Origin: Plasmodiophora brassicae
Lineage: Eukaryota; Endomyxa; Phytomyxea; Plasmodiophorida; Plasmodiophoridae
Direction of reading: 5' to 3'
Length of the DNA: 64,000 bases
Assembly (NCBI GenBank): GCA_039704465.1
Contig: JASFAU010000011.1
Location: 434,001 to 498,000, forward strand
In this document: positions 1 through 9,816 of the stretch, one piece after another
Numbering within the stretch: the first letter of the stretch is position 1
Layout: each line of letters starts with the position of its first letter
Notes under the pieces: generated by a model
What the model was told of the DNA's origin: nothing
Databases searched by the model: none
What the model saw: only the letters and a program-made list of their open reading frames with translations
Program-made: the position numbers and the translations under genes

Positions 1-403
1 TTGAGCTAATCGACTTCACGATTGAAACCGCGTTGAAATACCTGTCTGAGACACTCAGCGTACGGCTGATGGATGGTCGGTGTTTCGTTTATCGCTTATC
101 GAGCGTTTTTCACCACAGGTTGTTACTGTGGCTGACAACCATTCGCTGTCATGGAACGTGGATCGTGTCTTTAAAGTGGCATCATCCACTAAGACGAGAC
201 GCCGCAAGCAGTGGGGCGGCGCGTCGAATTCCTGGGACGTGCCTGCCAAGCCGGCGCCGCCGAGTCGGCCGTCCCGACCTTCCGAGATGCACTGGGGAGG
301 CCAACGCCCTGCTCCGGCGCCAACCACCCAGCGCCAGTGGCCCCAGCCTCCCAACCCTGACATCAAAGATCCTGACGAATTTGTAACAGCCGTCATCAAC
401 TGA
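1..403 (+). CDS. 3' end of an unrecognised protein (partial, cut by window start)
   Basis: Two coding blocks are visible. The first runs from the window edge to about base 58 (reading ELIDFTIETALKYLSETLS). A 59-nt GT..AG intron, about 59-117, ends in TTTTTCACCACAG. The second block continues in phase as VVTVADNHSLSWNVDRVFKV and closes with a basic, Pro/Trp-rich tail (QWGGASNSWDVPAKP...) and a stop at 401-403. The tail looks disordered. I do not recognise the family. The exact phase match across a canonical intron and the lack of an equally good reading on the other strand support it. The 5' part lies outside the window. Confidence 0.5.
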
Positions 404-855
404 TTATCGACTCGCCGTCCTGAAATGCATGTGCCGCAGCCGAGCATGCCCGCAGCAACGGCTCAGTACTCAGCAACGTTGCCAGACGCCACCGACAGCG
501 CGCAGAAAACGTCGGTGTACCGTCGGCAGAAATTCTAACACGATATTCAGCTGGCGGCCAACGTTCCCATGCCGAGTAAATGTTTCGTCGTAGAAGACGT
601 CCCACGTGAAACGTCGAATAACAGCATCAGCGACGCGTGTGCATCTGGCTGCACTATCTGTACCATGCAGATGATGGCCGAAACGTGCTTGTCCTTATAC
701 GGCCGGCATCAGCAGTAACGTTAGCGGACTGCTGTGGTTCAATCTGAGACAACGAAGCAGGATGCGTGGCATCGTCCACGAATGCGCTACAGACAGAACC
801 TGGAATCGCAATCGCCATGATCATCCGACTGTATAGGTAATCAGAGCGACGGGGC
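404..855. other. Convergent intergenic region
   Basis: This lies between the 3' end of the plus-strand gene and the 3' end of the minus-strand deaminase gene. Only short unconvincing frames are present. I see no repeat, RNA gene or terminator motif here. Confidence 0.5.
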
Positions 856-3041
856 TTATCGCAAGACTGGTCTGACGAAGACCGAATCGCATATCATGCT
901 AGGAAACGTAAGCACGACAAAATCGGGATTGACGAGTGCGATCTTCTTCAGCCACTCTTTACAGGCTCCGCAGGGGTTGATTGGATTCAGCGCCCGTAGG
1001 TAAGGCGACACTGATTGTGTTGTCGCGTGGCGCATCGTTTGTGATCGAGTTGGACGAATATTGAACCGACGGTCGTCCCATGCGTCGGCAGCCAGCGTGG
1101 GGGAATTCGGAGGGGACGCGACATCTGACCAGATGACTTGAGATATCCCAGCTGCGACCGGCACAAGAAACGGCTTACCAGTATGCCAATGATGAGTAGA
1201 TGTCGAGTCACCGTTAGAAGGATCGGCACTCCCCATAGAAACGGAAAGGACGGCCATCGCTTTGAAGTGCTCCCGGTGAAGTGTCTAGTTGGAAGGGGAG
1301 ATTCAACGTTCTGGACATCAAGGATTTAGCGACCAGTGTACCGGATCTTGTGCAAGTGCGTTCCCGATCGCGTTCCTTTCAGCGCATAAGCTGCCAGTTG
1401 GCATCGACACCTCCATATTCATTCCAGAGAAGTACTGAGGCTCGCCGCCAGGTTTCATAACCAGCAGAACGCTCAACACGGGTTTGAACGTCTTCCGTAA
1501 CCAGAACGCACGCAGCTCGTGGTCGTTGCGCAATGCAAGAACAAACTGAATCGATAACTGTCAAGACAGTTCGAAACGCTTCATAGTCGGACGGCATACC
1601 GCTTGTCTTCGCTCTTTCATTTTCTCAACCAGACCCAGGTGGAGTGGCTCCAGTTCCGACAGCGTGGAAGGGGGACTAGCTTCCACTGAATCGAAATCGA
1701 GGAATTCAATGTCGCTCGACCACAACTGCGTTACGTTTGGCCATCCGTACCTATTGTCAACGTTAGGCCCACGACTGGCGGATGACATAACAGCAGTACC
1801 AAAAGGTCTTCGATTCAGATATGTGGATGTAGTCAGGTCGGAACTGACGCAGGCTGTAATTTCAACAATTACGAACACACTCTACGTTCTACTATAGACA
1901 AGCGAACCTCGACATAAGAGCTGACGTTCTTGCAGCTGTGTCGCTCTTAAGCGAGATCATGATATAGAACCGTGTCGGCCATTCCTCGCCAAGGGCTGCG
2001 GCCAATTCCGCTCGTTTAGCAGCAATCAGGGGTCTCAAACTCTAGACGGGTGCATGCGTATCAGTCAGGGCTGACTTTCGATACGCCTCCACCATACCTG
2101 CTGCATGAAGCGGACGTTGGCACTGAACGCAAACAGACCCGGCCCAGAATCAACTACAATTGTCTCAATGTCACGCGTCGGATACCCAAACCTGGTCCAG
2201 CAATGAGCACGCGGCTGTTATGCATCCCACGTCTTACCGCTGACGTTTTGAGGTATATCTCCATGAGGCGAGCGAGTTGGAATGTGGAATTGCCAGTATA
2301 GTCGTGCCCAGGCGTCCTAAACAGGCGACGTCATATCTACAGATCTGAACGCGCCATTGTTGTGCGGTTACCGAGGTATGCCCGATCCCGCGATAAGATA
2401 AACAAACTTTCGTCGACGAAGCACCGTTCCATCAGGGCCGACGTCAACAGTGACCTTAGACATGTCGAGCCACATCGGGATCACTACGACCTTGTGTCAG
2501 TCCCAAGGCAGGCGGTCTGTGATCAGATTCAGGGACCTACCAGTCGCGAGCAATGGGAAGTACAGCGCCGATACATTCGCGACAGCGTCTTGCGGCTCCT
2601 GCCGCCAACGTAATTATCATGTAACAAGCAGACCGCACCGCGACGTACTTCTTGGCATTCGTCGCGAGTCCGCATTCTCCAGTCGCCTACGGTACCGACG
2701 GGAACAGGCGTATCGAACTCGACGCCGATAGGGGACAACGCGGACGAGTCACACACATCGTTCGCCTTCATATCGGGCAGGTACACAACACGACATTGCG
2801 CCGTTTGCAACCGGGCAATCAACGCGTCACACAGCGCCGCATACCGCGAGTAGTGCGGCCGCGCGATCGCCGACGCCCCGTTCGCCAGCCGCAACGACAC
2901 GTGCACGTCGGCGTGCGTCGTCGTATGGACCAGTATCGAATACAGGTACGGGAACCGACCGTCCTCTGCATGGTGGTCCCCCAAATCGAGCGGTGTCACG
3001 ACCGCAGTCATGGCCGCACCATTCGGCGCGGGCCCAGCCAT
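856..3041 (-). CDS. Long cytidine/dCMP-deaminase-like protein, many introns
   Basis: The C-terminal half carries a cytidine-deaminase-fold zinc site: SLCAERNAIGNALA (C-A-E, metal ligand plus catalytic Glu) around 1365-1400 and NPCGACKEWLKK (PCxxC) around 955-985. Upstream, exons join in phase over short GT..AG introns at about 2648-2599, 2541-2485, 2364-2310, a 5' part before 2160, 2097-2042, near 1906-1853, near 1804-1756, 1599-1546, 1341-1285 and 1178-1125, mostly 48-58 nt. The resulting protein includes FVYLIAGSGIP, TFQLARLMEIYLK and RPDYIHISESKTFWYGWP before the deaminase core. The upstream module has no name I can give. An N-terminal stretch with HYSRYAALCDALIARL faintly resembles a PX domain. 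ATG at 3041 is the first good start. Substrate is unknown; the core predicts hydrolytic deamination of a cytidine-type base. Confidence 0.72.
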
Positions 3042-3483
3042 CAAAACTGACACGATACGGCGATGGGGGGCGACGCGCTCTTTTTTGCCGGCGGCCGCTT
3101 ATCATCCGGCATCCGCATCCCGCAACAAAAGCAAACGGCGTGACGGTACGAAGTCGGAGCCGCGCTGCTGATCCAACGAGACATGTTGGCGGTCCGTCCG
3201 CCTTCGAGAATTCGGCGCTCGGATCGGATGCGATCCGTGGGCGCAGGCGGGGCTGTTAAGTACGTAAGGTGCTGTTCCAGGGTCCAGCAGTGGTGGTCCG
3301 TTACAGATAACTGGGCAGCGGCTGACCGTCAGCGTTCGGATCGGAACGAGACCGGATCGGCTGATTCAGCCCATCGCGATGTGTGAAATGATGGCTGGCG
3401 CGGCTCTAGGGCAGTCGGTCACAGCTCGTTCGTGTCGCTACTGGAGTCCGCGGGCAGGTCGTCCCTCGTCTGCAGAACCACAC

Positions 3484-3508
<25 letters not shown>
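3042..3508. promoter_or_regulatory. Divergent intergenic region with a GAC microsatellite
   Basis: This space separates the starts of the minus-strand deaminase gene and the plus-strand Zn2Cys6 gene, so it should hold both promoters. A (GAC)n run at about 3481-3508 abuts the ATG of the downstream gene. If translation started farther upstream it would encode poly-Asp or another homopolymer, depending on frame. No TATA-like element stands out. Confidence 0.4.
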
Positions 3509-3514
<6 letters not shown>

Positions 3515-4740
3515 GCATCCGGCGGCCATCACCAGACCGCGGGGTCGGTGCGCACCAGGGTCGGCGCCTGTGCCCAGTGCCACACTGCCAAGGTTGCCTG
3601 CTCACAACGGTTCCCTTGCGACCGGTCTGCTTCCTTGCTGTTCCCCATATCCCCACATGACCGACGGGCCTTTCCCAGGTGCATTCGAAAGGGACGCGCC
3701 GCCTCATGTATGCCTTGGGGCATGGGCCCAGGACGACCCGTTAAGAACGGCATCTTGTCGCCGATGTCGCTAGCGGTCGTCGTCACCGACGCTCTCAAGC
3801 TGGCCATTGTCGAAGGGTACGGCGGGCTGGCCCTAGATCCCATTGCCAATTTCGTGGCCGACCACCGAGACGACATGTTCGTCGACTCTGCTTCGATGAT
3901 CGTTTCACCAAACCGGAAGTACTGAGTGGCGTGTCCTTCGCAGGTTCTCCACCTTCAACTGGCTGTCGTATGTGCTGAACTGTCGGGAACGGATTATGCT
4001 TCACAACCAGGTTCTCGCCCTGGCCAGACGAGCGCAACCCGCGACGTTCGGCCAGCAATCGCTGTTCCCCGCTGATCTACCCCTGATCACTGATGGCCTC
4101 CACCTGCAAAGATCGCTGCAGTTTGTTGTAAGCCTTCGCTGTTTCTCAGGTTCCTTGTTGAACGAACCTATCTTAGGTTCCCAGGCAAGCGCAGTGGGTC
4201 GCCGTATCCCCGGGAACGACCAACGACACTCTCATCCAGATTCTGATGCATGCGGCCCCTGGCGTTCTTGTTCGTGAGTGTTCTTTCCTTATGGTTCGGC
4301 CGTTAGTTCCCAGGTCTGACCAACGTCGCCTGTCAGGATCGATCTACCTCAACGAAGCAGCAACGGCCCTGTTCGGGTACACTGCTGACGAACTGAACAA
4401 ACACGCGAATGACCATTCTACAAGAGAGAACGATGCGTCACCGATGTTCGTCCCCCCGTTCTTCAAGTACAATTTGTTTCTGAATCTACCTTCTGTCGAT
4501 CTACCCTAAGCACTGGTCATGCTAGGCTATTCGCACCGTCAACATGGCCCGATATCCTCCGTCTGCATATCCACCTGCTGTTCAACAGGCGCGTTTCAGC
4601 CACGGCCAAGCTTCCCGTTCGCATCATCACACGAACCGGCCGGTCGATCCAATTCAGCTCCACCTGGCAGATGGACTGGATCGACGAAACCAAGGCAGAC
4701 CTGCTGACCATCTTTCTGCACTCGCAATCACAGACGTTTT
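3509..4740 (+). CDS. Zn2Cys6 binuclear-cluster protein with PAS domain (putative transcription factor)
   Basis: The first exon encodes CAQCHTAKVACSQRFPCDR, and after a 54-nt intron (about 3631-3684, ending TTTCCCAG) the frame resumes as CIRKGRAASC. The six cysteines have the C-x2-C-x6-C-x5-C-x2-C-x7-C spacing of a Gal4/Ert1-type zinc cluster. Farther on, after introns near 4132-4180, 4276-4338 and 4469-4527, come SIYLNEAATALFGYTADEL, a typical PAS core, and RIITRTGRSIQFSSTWQMDW. The order resembles Ert1/AcuK-type regulators of carbon metabolism, but target genes cannot be read here. The join near 3920-3945 is unresolved: a 25-nt or a 127-nt intron would both restore frame. Start chosen at the ATG after the GAC repeat. 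Confidence 0.7.
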
Positions 4741-4926
4741 AGACCTACACTGGTACCGGCAGAGACTATCTAAACATGAGATTATTCTATTCCAAGGTAC
4801 ATACATCACGGACCCCATCAGTGTGAGTCACCCACCTGCTGTACTGTCATTGCTCTTACGTCAATGATTGCGGTCACTGACCTATCGTCGATCACACAAG
4901 AGCGTCGAAACACTGGGATTGGACAC

Positions 4927-5644
4927 ATGACACGGTCCAACGTTTGGCGTGCCTTGTCGTTAATTGCAACCTGTTCGTTCTTACCGGGGATTAATGCCAA
5001 CAGCAAGGGAGCCGGGACGTGCTTCGCCACTGAATCCGAAATGCTGAAGATGTCGCAACCGATCGAGGCGCAGGCCGTCTTTCCCTATGTGATCACCGTC
5101 AGTAGGACTGGAGACAGGTCTAATGCCAACGGGTCCCTCTCCGTGAGACTGGCTGGCCCGCAACCCATCAAAGGGTTCCTTCTCTATTGCGAACACGTCG
5201 ATGAGGCAACCGGCCAGGTCATGCGCGTTGGCGAGTTCCTCCTGCCACCGTTCCGCCGAGGAAAAGGTAACACATATCAGTAGCGGCCATTCACTCGGCG
5301 TGCACATTTCAACGTTCCTGTGGGCAGGTGTCGCCCAGTACCATTTCCTGGCACCGTGTAACGATGGGAAGTCTACGATAACGCATGTGAACCCATTCCC
5401 CAAACATCCAGACGAGACGACGTTCCTGTGGAACGCGCCGGTGGGCATCCCGGCGCCGGTCACGTTTCGGGCGGCTGTCCTGGTTACCCATACCGAATGG
5501 TATATCATCGAGTCCCAGCCGCTGGACCTGTCGGATGTCGGCAACGACGCAGCGCGGGACCTCGCCGTCCTTGTCGTCCAGCCTGACCCGAATCCCAATC
5601 AACTGCTCCAGGAAGCCGTCTCGGCACCTCTCACCCCGCCCTGA
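4927..5644 (+). CDS. Secreted Reeler-domain protein
   Basis: The protein begins with a hydrophobic leader (VWRALSLIATCSFLPGINA) consistent with a signal peptide. It continues with features of a Reeler domain: SLSVRLAGPQPIKGFLLYCE in the first exon and, after a 61-nt intron at 5267-5327, GVAQYHFLAPCNDGKSTITH, TTFLWNAPVGIPAPVTF and THTEWYIIESQPL in the second. The conserved order KGFLL, C, STITH, F.W.AP and a closing aromatic strand is kept. Reeler domains occur in extracellular or luminal proteins of unclear biochemical role. There is no membrane anchor after the domain. Neighbours do not suggest a pathway. Confidence 0.75.
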
Positions 5645-5714
5645 CCCGATAGGATAATCGAAACCACTGACTCGATGTGTCATCCAATGTGATTGATTCT
5701 CCGGAACGTACTCT

Positions 5715-6657
5715 TTATAAGAACGGCATAGTAAGTAGAGAGCCGATAACGACGGCGAATACAACGCCTGCACACGATGCGGCACCTGCTGAGTTCCTCC
5801 GTCGCTTCCGACGATTCTTCTCGGGCGTCGGTGCAGGCGTTGCTTGAGGATGCTGTTGTGCTGGAGGCGGCACAGGTTCAGGTTCGAGTTGACGCAAGTT
5901 GCTCCTGAGAGACCCAGGCAGGATGCCCTGCAGAACGTTGCCTAGGAGCGTCACGCCCGCCTTCCAGTATCTCAGCAACGATTCCGGGTTCTTGTCTCCC
6001 GAGAACCAGGAGCGCACACTGCCACCCGTCTTCCTAGCCAGACCGAACAAGACAGCGTGTTTAACGGCGCTCCACGTCAACGATCCCGCCGAAGGCTGTC
6101 ATGCATCCGTTAACGAGACGGAAGCACATGTATCACTTGCAGGTGTTTACCAGGGTGACAAAATCGGCATATGGATCCGCTTTGCCAGACAGCAGGTTGT
6201 ACAAGGGCGACTTGAACCCGACGATACCGACGTACCCAAACAGGAGCATAAGGGCCGGCGGGAAGTCGAACACAGACAGGACAGCTGAACATATCCGTTA
6301 CACTCCTGAAGGGTAACTTGAAGCGCTGCGCGACTAACCTACGAATGACAGGAGGCCAGGCGTGCTCAGGACAATGTCCTGCATGGTTGACGACAGGACC
6401 TGATGGCCAACTGTCGCGGGCTCGCGGCGGCACCTCTGGCGCCAGCCTATATTTAGAACTGCGTCGGTGAACGGCGGGGCGGCAGACCGGATCGGAAGAA
6501 CAGTCGCGGGCGGGCATCCCAGCCTGAGGGGAAGTTCTCGTCAACCAGAACCTGGAACAACGCGCATTGCGAAACCAGGCATATGGATGTTCAGGTAAGG
6601 GTGGTGATTATGGCAGCAGCCGACGTTTGGTTTCCCGTTAGCGGAACCTTTCCTCAT
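5715..6657 (-). CDS. Unrecognised multi-exon membrane protein
   Basis: Coding blocks join in phase over short introns (about 6462-6502, 6280-6336 and 6099-6153). They give VLVDENFPSGWDARPRLFFR, then TVGHQVLSSTMQDIVLSTPG, then a hydrophobic region VFDFPPALMLLFGYVGIVGF followed by KSPLYNLLSGKADPYADF, then WSAVKHAVLFGLARKTGG. A Pro/Gln linker and basic cluster NRRKRRR precede a C-terminal transmembrane helix (AGVVFAVVIGSLLTMPFL). The arrangement suggests at least two or three membrane segments. I do not recognise the family. The 5' end is uncertain; ATG at 6657 is the best candidate, needing one more intron. Confidence 0.5.
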
Positions 6658-7012
6658 TATGTGCCGAGCCGGTATGTCACACGACTATGTAGCTATGTAG
6701 GTAATTGCCGGCACGCAACGCCATGAACTGTGCTCAAGCAAGATTGAGGATGACGATGCTACCACACCTCTAGATTGGCATCCCCGCGAATGCAGGAAGA
6801 AGGAACGCATTTCGCAAAGCAAATCGGCAGAGATGGGCATACGAACGATCGTGTTTTATTGATTGCGTCACCCTGTTCGGTGTCCTTCCAAGGTCTGTGC
6901 GATACGCCGTCTCCGGCTTAGCAGCACCAGAAGTCGGTACGACGCGGAGGAGATAACGCGTCACGGATGTCCTCGAGACCAGGGAATCCGGCGAGCAGGT
7001 CCACTGGCCTCT

Positions 7013-8022
7013 CTAAACAATATCGTTCCCCACGCGAAGGACGGATTCGTTGGCATCAACCACGGGACGAATAAGCTTCTCGATCCACATTTGCTTGCAG
7101 GCCTCCTGATCTTCCCGGTTGCCTGATCCCAGAGACGCCCACCTATTCCAAAATAAGTATCTTTGGCGAATGCTGAAGTCGCCCGTGTCGACGCACTCGG
7201 CAGCTGCTTGGGCGATCAGGTGCAATGCCGTGTCGCCATTGCCGTCCTGCAGCCTGGTCGATGCACCCGCTCGAATCATGTAGGAGACGATAGAGCACAG
7301 CGTCTCCAGACTACAATCGAAAGCCGCCATTCCGCAGCCTCTGCATCAATCGCTGTTACTGGGTTGCCTGGGAGCAGCACCTGAATGGTGCCATGCCACT
7401 TACGTGGCTGTGTCCTTCCAGTAACTGATGAGGGAATGCAACGGCGCCCTCCCGCACTCGTTCTGTATGTTGATGAAGTTCTTCGCACCGCTAATCAAAT
7501 AGTCGAGGATTCGCTCCTGGTCCCGCAGCATTTCGTCAAAACACTCTGCCCTATGCGGTTAGTCATTAAGTACGGTTTTGATGCTCAGTTACGACGTCGC
7601 CACGTATACCGGAAAATGTACCCTCCACTAGCGAACACGTTAATAAACCTGTTCAGGGCTGTGTTTCCTTGCGCATCGACAATATCGTGTGGGACGCGAT
7701 CGTTCCCGTCGGCGCCAAGGAGGCGCAACAACTTGCCCGTCTGAAAGTAGTAGTTGTGCAGGGCCGAGGACGTGTATGGTTCTTCATATTTCGAAACGAG
7801 GTCAGGCAAACGACGATGCAGAATCGACGCGATCACATGCAGCAACGACAGTTCGGACGAAGTGGCGTTGCTGCTTTTTTGCAACGGATGCAGACTCAGG
7901 CCGCGTCGACGAACGCGTCTGATCAGATCACCAATGTCATGCTTGTCGTTGACGCGCATCTTTGCCGCATTCGTGAAGCCGACCAACAAGCCCACGGCTA
8001 GGACCGCCCACCAGCACGCCAT
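7013..8022 (-). CDS. Secreted ankyrin-repeat protein
   Basis: ATG at 8022 starts a strong signal peptide (MACWWAVLAVGLLVGFTNA). The mature part carries ankyrin-type repeats: SELSLLHVIASILHRRLPDL, DIVDAQGNTALNRFINVFAS, then after a 59-nt intron (about 7603-7545) NIQNECGRAPLHSLI, and after a 63-nt intron (about 7404-7341) RLQDGNGDTALHLIAQAA. Repeats are irregular, about 4-5 in all. Secreted ankyrin proteins are a common host-interaction class in parasites, so an extracellular or host-directed role is possible but inferred. The last ~80 residues after the repeats are of unknown type. Confidence 0.72.
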
Positions 8023-8782
8023 AATGCAGAATGACCAGCCAGGGCTCCCTAGGCCAACGCGGTCGGGAGAGGCGACTGGCGGGTATCTCTTGTCCTCGGT
8101 ATCCCCGGCTATTTATAGGAACGCCCAGTCGTAGTCGCCAACAGGCAACAGGCCCAGCCAGCCCCAGTCCCCTGTCGGGGGCCCTAATTTCCCCGGTGTG
8201 TTTGGGCTCCTTTGCGCCAGGCTTGCACGATGACGTGTCTGACGCGTGGTACACGCTGTGCGCTTGCTGGCTCTTGCCGCTCACGGGTCGTTACACGCAG
8301 CAATACCGAGGCTGTCACCAGTGTCGCCGGCGCTCGCTAATTCGCAATGCTGCTGGCCTCGGGGGTACATAGGGCAAGGGCGAACTCGTCTTCAGTTGCC
8401 ATACCAGCGTATCAGTAAGCCATGTCGATATGTTCCATGAGAAGTGTATTGCTTTCTAGCTTAGGTGGGAAACCACCGATGTCTATACTAATATATTGGT
8501 CTCTGTTAGGTAACGCCTGGCGCAAACTCTGTTTGACGAGGGGACGATTGCTGCGATCGTATCGTTATACCGCTCATGACTTCAACGATGAGAGGTGTGC
8601 GACTAATGGGGATGAGGCCGTTCGTTGGGCCATTCGCTGGTTCTTTGCTACAACGAACCGGTGGCCGAGACAGCGGGAGTGGAATCCCACCTACGTATGT
8701 GACGACTCCATAGCCACGTTACGAGCTGGAGCTCTGGGCCAGTAGAGTAGGCCGCTGCACTCGCCCATACGCATAGACCCGA
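8023..8782. other. Intergenic region, possible small ORF 8422-8745 (+)
   Basis: This separates the divergent ankyrin and cysteine-rich genes. An ATG-started frame at 8422-8745 (107 codons) shows no recognisable domain and an odd composition, so I do not call it a gene. GC-rich stretches with imperfect dyads around 8130-8190 (CAACAGGCAACAGGCCCAG, CCCCTGTCGGGGG) could be regulatory or incidental. Confidence 0.3.
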
Positions 8783-9085
8783 ATGTATCGGCTCGTGCTG
8801 TGTGGCCTGGTGATCGTGGCCTCGCTGGCATCGATGGCGAACGGCGAGTGCCACGCTGTGAGCCCAACGGCAACGACGGCCTGGTGCGTCACGAACTGCA
8901 ACCACGACCCGCCGAACTGCCCTCCGGACCTGTGCTCCGACGACTGCGAGCCGTGCCACGCGGTCGGCCCCGTCACCACGGCCTGGTGCCGCGCCAACTG
9001 CTACCACGACCCGCCGTTCTGCCCGCCTGACCTCTGCTCCTCCAACTGCCTGCCCGCATACGGATCGCTGCCCACTAACGCTTGA
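8783..9085 (+). CDS. Small secreted cysteine-rich protein with two tandem repeats
   Basis: The 100-residue product begins with a signal peptide (MYRLVLCGLVIVASLASMAN). The mature part is almost entirely two copies of a ~34-residue unit: CHAVsPtaTTAWCvtNCnHDPPnCPPDLCSddC and CHAVgP.vTTAWCraNCyHDPPfCPPDLCSsnC. Each repeat holds six or seven cysteines with fixed spacing, suggesting a disulfide-bonded extracellular module. Similar C...TTAWC..NC...CP..C modules occur beside carbohydrate-active domains in some protists; that comparison is from memory and weak. Single exon. The small secreted Cys-rich form is typical of candidate effectors or cell-wall proteins. Confidence 0.72.
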   Translation: MYRLVLCGLVIVASLASMANGECHAVSPTATTAWCVTNCNHDPPNCPPDLCSDDCEPCHAVGPVTTAWCRANCYHDPPFCPPDLCSSNCLPAYGSLPTNA

Positions 9086-9229
9086 CGATCGGCCGACCCA
9101 CAGGACACGATCGACGTGACTCGTAAAATATATCATACAGGTGCGGACACGTAATAGGCTATCGGATAACCAGGCAGGCAGACAGGACCAAGTGGGTCTG
9201 AGATCTGTCGGGTGTCCGCGCCCTTGCGA

Positions 9230-9802
9230 ATGCCCAAAATTAGGACGCCGTCACGACGTATGAAGTTGTTGCCAGCGACAGCGTTGGTAGTCGGAGCCGG
9301 GGTCGGCTTGGCGTACGCCGCTGGCAGGCCATCCCGACGTCAGTTCGTGAAGAGCGTAACGGTTGCGGCGCCGATCAGCGTCGTCTGCCAGGCGCTTCGC
9401 GACCTGGACACGTACTTCAAGCTGTGCGAGCTGCCCGGTGAGCAGTACGCCGTCGAGGGGTGCACCACAGTCGACAAGACGACCACGTTCCAGGTCGTCC
9501 ACCGCCTCCGATTCGGCAAAGTCATCCGCACCTGGGCGTCTCGAGCCGAATCCGATGCCGGCGACGGCGTCGTCGAGTTCTGCGACACGTTCCAGGCGTG
9601 GAGCTCCGATTTCAAGATTGTGTTCCGTTTGAAACGCGCCGGTGAGCAACGCACGCAGGTCGACGTCGTCTGGGCCGCCACTGGCCCTCAGTGGCAAACG
9701 CTGTTCTTCTCGCGCATGGGCCCGAAACAGTTCGATATCCGGTTGGCTGGCCTGAAGCGGCACTGCGAATCGGTGGCCACCAACCACGGCAACCTCCCAT
9801 GA
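9230..9802 (+). CDS. SRPBCC/START-like lipid-binding-fold protein
   Basis: After a basic N terminus and a hydrophobic stretch (ATALVVGAGVGLAYAAG, a likely membrane anchor) the protein reads FVKSVTVAAPISVVCQALRD, typical of the first strand and helix of SRPBCC (polyketide cyclase / coenzyme Q-binding-like) domains. FCDTFQAWSSDFKIVF and RTQVDVVWAATGP follow as later strands. The single ~190-residue domain is of usual length. ATG at 9230 is used; an upstream GTG in frame is not a eukaryotic start. The gene converges on the kinase-like gene, with stop codons about 15 bp apart. Confidence 0.6.
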   Translation: MPKIRTPSRRMKLLPATALVVGAGVGLAYAAGRPSRRQFVKSVTVAAPISVVCQALRDLDTYFKLCELPGEQYAVEGCTTVDKTTTFQVVHRLRFGKVIRTWASRAESDAGDGVVEFCDTFQAWSSDFKIVFRLKRAGEQRTQVDVVWAATGPQWQTLFFSRMGPKQFDIRLAGLKRHCESVATNHGNLP

Positions 9803-9816
9803 CGAACATTCGTTCA

